From the NCBI GenBank assembly GCA_030040625.1, contig JASHTI010000052.1, positions 1 to 9,318 on the forward strand: a stretch of 9,318 bases of DNA, in the 5' to 3' direction. This document shows positions 6,583 to 9,318 of the stretch, in pieces. Position 1 is the first letter of the stretch. The number at the start of each line of letters is the position of its first letter. The notes under the pieces were generated by a model, which saw only the letters and a list, made by a program, of their open reading frames with translations, did no database searches and was not told the origin of the DNA. Both the position numbers and the translations under genes were made by a program. The stretch is from Thermoplasmata archaeon. GTDB lineage: Archaea; Thermoplasmatota; Thermoplasmata; Lutacidiplasmatales; UBA184.

Positions 6583-6592
6583 TAGTTGAACT
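6583..6592 (-). promoter_or_regulatory. TATA-like box of the 61-residue zinc-ribbon gene
   Basis: On the minus strand this reads AGTTCAACTA, with the GTTCAAC core beginning 31 nt before the ATG at 6560. The nine-base core GTTCAACTA is identical to the one before the other zinc-ribbon gene (2007-2016). Position and sequence fit a TBP site for a leaderless transcript. Confidence 0.45.
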
Positions 6593-6742
6593 TGGGCCCG
6601 CGGCCCGATGCCCAGGAGCGCGCGGCGACGCCGGTCGGTCACCGCCCCGGGCCGCGCCGCGAAGAGGCGAGCGCCCGAACGCTCCGGACCGCCGCCGAGA
6701 AGGCGAGCCGACGCCGTCGACCGGTCGCGCGCCCCGATCGAT

Positions 6743-7882
6743 CTAGAGGAGCTTCCCGCAGCGGGCGACCAGGGTTCCATCGACACGGATCTCCGCTCCG
6801 CTGAGCGAGATCGCGCCATAGAAGTCGGATCGGTTGCGGCCTCCCAGGTAGGCGTTCCCGCCCACGGTGAGATGCACACCGCCGCGCTCCCGGTCCTCCA
6901 GGTACGGGACCCCCTGGATCCGAGGGTTCAGCCCGATCACCAGGTAGCCGGTGCGGTCCTTCCCGGGGGTGCCCCGGGCGTAGCGCTTGGCGAACTCCGA
7001 CTGTCCCTCCTGGAACGAGAACGAGCTCAGTCGCCCACCGGAGAAGCCGAACTGCCCGCCGAGGTACCGGTTCCAGGGGAACCAGGCGAGGTCGTAGCTC
7101 GGGTGCGACGCCACGATCGTCCCCTCCGCGGTCTTGCCGTCCAGCGCGATCCGAACGCTGCCGTCGGGGAAGTTCGCCATCATGTCGTACGGGCTGTAGC
7201 CCTTGTTCCGCGGGTGCGGTATCCCGTCGTAGATCCGAGGAGGCACACCGGCCGGGGCGACCTCGAGGTCCGTTCCGTTGGGATGGGTGATCCGTATCAT
7301 TCGAGCTCCGCGGAGGGCACGGGCCAGTCGCTCGCCGCTCCGGGCCATCGCCCGCGGGTCGGCGAGGCAGGCCTCCAGGAGCGCTTTCCTCCAGCCCTCG
7401 CCGCGGACTCCCCAGTGACGGACGCGGGCGTCGGTCACCCAGCCCGTGGCCATCCGCCCTCCGCGGAGGCCCGTCGATCGAGCGGTCCGGTACCATCGAT
7501 CGAACCATCCCGAGGCCCACTCGTCCAGCGTCGCCTCGGGGAGCCGGTCCAGGCGGGCCGAGTCGGCCGGGCCCCAGAACGTGACGTAGACGTCCGCCGC
7601 CTTGACGGCGGCCCACTCCGGGTCCGACAGACCACCGAGCGACCTTGCCTGCTTGCGCTCCACGGCCCGCCACCACGCGTCATCGTTCTCGTACGTCAGG
7701 AGCGCCCGGCCTCCGACCCGGCGAGCCTCGTCCACCAGCGCGGCCGCCATGGAGAGGGTGTGGCTCCAGGAGTCGACGATGACGTTCTCCCCGGTCCGGA
7801 CTCGGAGATACTTCTCGACAAGGCTGCGGGCCGCCGCGCGCTCGAGCGAGGAGGGAATCTCGCTCACCGTCTCTCGCTCCAT
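6743..7882 (-). CDS. M29 aminopeptidase-like protein with degenerate metal site
   Basis: A 379-residue protein with the fold signature of the M29 (AmpS/AmpT) aminopeptidase group, which also includes the dioxygenase NicX. The N-terminal domain has 'Y-L-R-V-R-T-G-E-N-V-I-V-D' and 'L-V-D-E-A-R-R-V-G-G-R-A'. The C-terminal domain has 'T-H-P-N-G-T-D-L-E-V' (199-208), 'M-M-A-N-F-P-D-G-S-V' (234-243), 'E-G-T-I' (253-256), 'I-G-L-N-P' (316-320) and 'G-V-H-L-T-V-G-G-N' (335-343). From memory of the family, the first metal-binding Glu follows P-D/A-G, where Ser242 sits. The second is in G-E-x-x-x-G-x-N, where Tyr313 sits. The late H-x-D pair falls at about Phe354-Gly356. Only His337 looks retained. 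The start is the ATG at 7882. The frame is open to 8002, but the extra 40 residues are Gly/Arg-rich and unlike the family. A weak GTCAAC lies 28 nt upstream. Catalysis as a peptidase is doubtful. Confidence 0.8.
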   Translation of the reverse strand: MERETVSEIPSSLERAAARSLVEKYLRVRTGENVIVDSWSHTLSMAAALVDEARRVGGRALLTYENDDAWWRAVERKQARSLGGLSDPEWAAVKAADVYVTFWGPADSARLDRLPEATLDEWASGWFDRWYRTARSTGLRGGRMATGWVTDARVRHWGVRGEGWRKALLEACLADPRAMARSGERLARALRGARMIRITHPNGTDLEVAPAGVPPRIYDGIPHPRNKGYSPYDMMANFPDGSVRIALDGKTAEGTIVASHPSYDLAWFPWNRYLGGQFGFSGGRLSSFSFQEGQSEFAKRYARGTPGKDRTGYLVIGLNPRIQGVPYLEDRERGGVHLTVGGNAYLGGRNRSDFYGAISLSGAEIRVDGTLVARCGKLL

Positions 7883-8054
7883 GACCTCGGGGTGGCGGTT
7901 CGCCGTTGACTCCGGCCGCCCACCCCCGCCCGGCCCGGCGTTCCGACCACCGGCACGTACGCCCGGCCTGCCGTCGCGACCCCCAGTCCGAGGACCCGGC
8001 ACCCCCGCAAGGGCGTCACGGTCTGGTGAGAGCGCTCCTCGCTCGGCATGGGTC

Positions 8055-8603
8055 CTAGCGCGGCTGCCGAACGGCCGCTCGCTCGGTCGGGGCCGGACGT
8101 TCCGGCCCGATGGAGGTCAGTTCCCTCTGGAGCATGTCGAGGGTCTGGGTCCATCCGCCCTGGTACCCCTCTTCCAGCGACCCGACGCCGCCGGGGAACG
8201 AGCCCAGGGCGAGAACCTGCACCAGGACGGTCAGACGCGTTCGGCGGGGACCGAGCTCCTCCAGCGTCACGGTCTGCAGGGCCTCGAACGGAACGGTCCC
8301 GTCGCCGATCGTCGTGACGCTCCGGAAGACCAACCGCTCCGGAGCGACCAGCTCCAATATCGTTCCCGTGGTCCGGCCCACCCTTCCCTCGAACTCGTCG
8401 TGGATCCGGAGGGCTCCCCCGGGGCGGGGGTCCCACTCGAAGACGAGCTTGACGGCCCCCTCGGGAGACCCGAACCAGGTGGCGGCCTTCTTCGGGTCGG
8501 TGAACATCTCGAAGACCGCGGCCCGCGGGAAGTCGAGATCCCTCGAGATCCTCACGGGCGCTCGCGCCCCGTCCGCCGAAGTATCGCGCCATTCCCCGCT
8601 CAT
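8055..8603 (-). CDS. SRPBCC-domain protein (AHSA1-like), ArsR partner
   Basis: A 182-residue START/Bet v 1-fold (SRPBCC) protein of the AHSA1-like type, a helix-grip cavity that binds hydrophobic small molecules. Visible landmarks are 'I-S-R-D-L-D-F-P-R-A-A-V-F-E-M-F-T-D-P' (19-37), 'A-T-W-F-G' (41-45), 'G-G-A-L-R-I' (62-67), 'G-R-T-T-G-T-I-L-E-L-V-A-P-E-R-L-V-F' (76-93), and the C-terminal helix 'G-W-T-Q-T-L-D-M-L-Q-R-E-L' (150-162). The tail after 163 is a poorly conserved Pro/Arg-rich stretch. The start is the ATG at 8603, which overlaps the ArsR stop in an ATGA, so translation is probably coupled. Pairs of this kind (ArsR regulator followed by SRPBCC protein) are common in bacteria and archaea. 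The ligand is unknown. Confidence 0.88.
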   Translation of the reverse strand: MSGEWRDTSADGARAPVRISRDLDFPRAAVFEMFTDPKKAATWFGSPEGAVKLVFEWDPRPGGALRIHDEFEGRVGRTTGTILELVAPERLVFRSVTTIGDGTVPFEALQTVTLEELGPRRTRLTVLVQVLALGSFPGGVGSLEEGYQGGWTQTLDMLQRELTSIGPERPAPTERAAVRQPR

Positions 8604-8926
8604 GCGGCGGCCCCCCTCAGAGCGTGCTCCAAGCGATCGAGCCGACGGCTCCACAGTCTGGTCATCACGGCCGTCCACGCCTGGATCTCGTGCATCGACC
8701 GTGGATCGAACGTGTACAGCCTTCGCTGCGCGCTCCTCTCCATCCGGATCACCTTCGCCTCCCGCAGCACCCGGAGGTGCTGGGAGATCGCCTGGGGCGT
8801 GACATCGAACTCGCGGCTGATCTCCGAGGCGCTGAGGCGGCCCCGATGGGCGAGTATCTCCACAACCCGACGCCGTCGCGGTTCTGCCAGGGCGTGAAAG
8901 GCGTCCATCGTGAACTGGTTAAGCAT
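8600..8926 (-). CDS. ArsR-family winged-helix repressor without metal-binding cysteines
   Basis: A 108-residue DNA-binding regulator. 'F-H-A-L-A-E-P-R-R-R-R-V-V-E-I-L' (10-25) is the family's first helix, 'L-S-A-S-E-I-S-R-E-F' (31-40) the second, 'T-P-Q-A-I-S-Q-H-L-R-V-L-R-E-A' (43-57) the recognition helix, and 'R-M-E-R-S-A-Q-R-R-L-Y-T-F-D' (61-74) the wing. The C-terminal 'I-Q-A-W-T-A-V-M-T-R-L-W' is the dimer helix seen in ArsR members paired with SRPBCC proteins. There is no cysteine, so this is not a Cys-based arsenic or metal sensor. I kept the ATG at 8926. The ATG at 8908 (M-D-A-F) is a real alternative, because a TTTATTAA box would then lie about 27 nt upstream. The gene is first in a two-gene operon and is preceded by, and overlaps, a symmetric AT-rich site that probably mediates autoregulation. 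Confidence 0.9.
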   Translation of the reverse strand: MLNQFTMDAFHALAEPRRRRVVEILAHRGRLSASEISREFDVTPQAISQHLRVLREAKVIRMERSAQRRLYTFDPRSMHEIQAWTAVMTRLWSRRLDRLEHALRGAAA

Positions 8927-8948
8927 TCGCTTAATAAAGCGTTTGCTT
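8921..8948 (-). promoter_or_regulatory. Probable ArsR autoregulatory operator
   Basis: Read on the minus strand, four alternating AAGC/GCTT tetramers are separated by exactly 4 nt each (spacers AAAC, TATT, GAAT). They form two 12-bp palindromes (8948-8937 and 8932-8921) repeated with a 16-bp period, and the whole 28-bp site is itself an inverted repeat with 10 of 12 arm positions matching. The first palindrome extends to TAAAGC/GCTTTA. The second covers the ATG at 8926 and codon 2. The central TTTATTAA resembles a TATA box. This is an AT-rich island in very GC-rich DNA. Confidence 0.6.
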
Positions 8949-8956
8949 TACATTAT
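8947..8956 (-). promoter_or_regulatory. Candidate TATA box for the ArsR-SRPBCC operon
   Basis: On the minus strand ATAATGTAAA is centred about 25 nt before the ATG at 8926 and touches the upstream edge of the operator. If the true start is 8908, the TTTATTAA in the operator centre (8938-8931) is the better box. In both cases a bound repressor would block TBP or polymerase. Confidence 0.35.
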
Positions 8957-9105
8957 GGACACCGTAGACGGCCCGATGCGAACCAACCTACGCGTGGGCG
9001 GCCCTCGTGAGCCCGCGCGCCGCCGAGGAGGCGCGCCGGGCGCAGTGGTCGGCGACCGACTCGCCGAGTGGGATGCGGGCGGAGACACTGCCGCCGCGAG
9101 GCAAC

Positions 9106-9112
9106 GTTTAAG
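9106..9112 (+). promoter_or_regulatory. TATA-like box of the right-edge gene
   Basis: GTTTAAG begins 32 nt before the ATG at 9138 and is one of the few AT-rich stretches in the region. The spacing equals that of GTTCAAG before the propeller gene. No Shine-Dalgarno lies between it and the ATG, so a leaderless transcript is expected. Confidence 0.5.
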
Positions 9113-9137
9113 AATCGTGGGAACAGCCCTTGGACCG

Positions 9138-9318
9138 ATGTCGGCACCAGCCCCGCCCCCTTCCGGCGGATCGTGGCCCCCCGCCCAGCAACAGACCCCA
9201 TCCGGCGCGGCCCCTCCCGGGAGTTCGCCCGCGCGACCTACCGGACGGCCACTCGGTGCGATGGTCCTCGCGATCCTCGGGGGCCTTTTCATCATTCTCG
9301 GCGGGATCGTCGAACGGG
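9138..9318 (+). CDS. Proline-rich, membrane-anchored protein, 3' end missing
   Basis: The first 60 codons of a gene that runs off the right edge. The N-terminal 40 residues are Pro/Ala/Gly/Ser/Gln-rich (starting M-S-A-P-A-P-P-P-S-G-G) and look disordered. They are followed by a basic turn (R-P-T-G-R-P-L-G) and a hydrophobic segment, 'A-M-V-L-A-I-L-G-G-L-F-I-I-L-G-G-I-V', that fits a transmembrane helix. This layout, a disordered cytosolic tail before small multi-helix membrane proteins, is common among uncharacterised archaeal membrane proteins. The ATG at 9138 is chosen because of the TATA-like GTTTAAG 32 nt upstream. The frame is open further upstream to an ATG at 8955, but that part is Arg/Gly-rich and contains the promoter. 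The function is unknown. Confidence 0.65.
   Translation, partial: MSAPAPPPSGGSWPPAQQQTPSGAAPPGSSPARPTGRPLGAMVLAILGGLFIILGGIVER

Noticed and set aside
7883..8002. A 40-residue N-terminal extension of the M29-like protein
   Set aside because: It is Gly/Arg/Pro-rich with no resemblance to M29 N-termini. Family-like sequence begins after the ATG at 7882.
7883..8054. Possible regulatory or RNA gene between the M29-like and SRPBCC genes
   Set aside because: I see no conserved RNA pattern, repeat or convincing TATA box apart from a weak GTCAAC.
8604..8678. A longer start for the SRPBCC protein inside the ArsR gene
   Set aside because: The ATG at 8603 gives the classic 4-nt overlap, and the 25 extra residues do not resemble an SRPBCC N-terminus.
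8955..9137. A plus-strand ATG at 8955 opening in frame with the right-edge gene, which would make ArsR divergent from it
   Set aside because: The 61 extra codons are Arg/Gly/Ala low complexity and include the GTTTAAG box that sits 32 nt before the ATG at 9138. The later start is the better choice.

Overview
The window is strongly GC-rich and most likely comes from an archaeon, probably a GC-rich Thermoplasmatota lineage. Three things in the sequence point that way. Several genes have an archaeal-type TATA-like box (GTTTAAG, GTTCAAG or GTTCAAC) centred about 28 nt before the start codon with no Shine-Dalgarno, which suggests leaderless transcripts. The large secreted protein carries 'F-x-E-S/T-G-L ... 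W-S-V-T' modules of a kind I associate with Thermoplasmata surface proteins. There are also two small stand-alone zinc-ribbon proteins. The lineage is an inference; no rRNA or other marker gene is present.

Layout, left to right. (1) The 3' part of a PAT-type GNAT acetyltransferase (+), cut by the left edge. (2) Convergent to it, a minus-strand FAD-dependent amine/amino-acid oxidoreductase of the DAO family, preceded by an 81-residue zinc-ribbon protein. (3) A divergent plus-strand gene for a 711-residue secreted protein: signal peptide, an eight-repeat YVTN/YncE-like beta-propeller, then three beta-sandwich-like modules, the second broken by a cysteine-bounded glycine-rich insert. (4) A plus-strand esterase-family alpha/beta hydrolase. 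(5) A long minus-strand run: DUF72 protein, 61-residue zinc ribbon, an M29-aminopeptidase-like protein that appears to have lost most metal ligands, and an ArsR-SRPBCC operon with an ATGA overlap. (6) At the right edge, the start of a plus-strand proline-rich, membrane-anchored protein.

Functional links. The only clear operon is ArsR plus SRPBCC, headed by an AT-rich 28-bp symmetric site that looks like an autoregulatory operator. The remaining genes read as individually promoted accessory or housekeeping genes. The secreted propeller protein is the only clearly exported product.

No stretch longer than 300 bases lacks a gene. The largest gaps are 8927-9137 (operator, ArsR promoter and the promoter of the right-edge gene), 6561-6742 (promoter of the 61-residue zinc ribbon) and 7883-8054 (nothing convincing). 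I saw no tRNA, rRNA, CRISPR array, insertion sequence or integrase. I did not find a clearly new multi-gene system. The strongest novelty candidates are the ArsR operator architecture, the glycine-rich insert of the surface protein and the ligand-poor M29 homologue.
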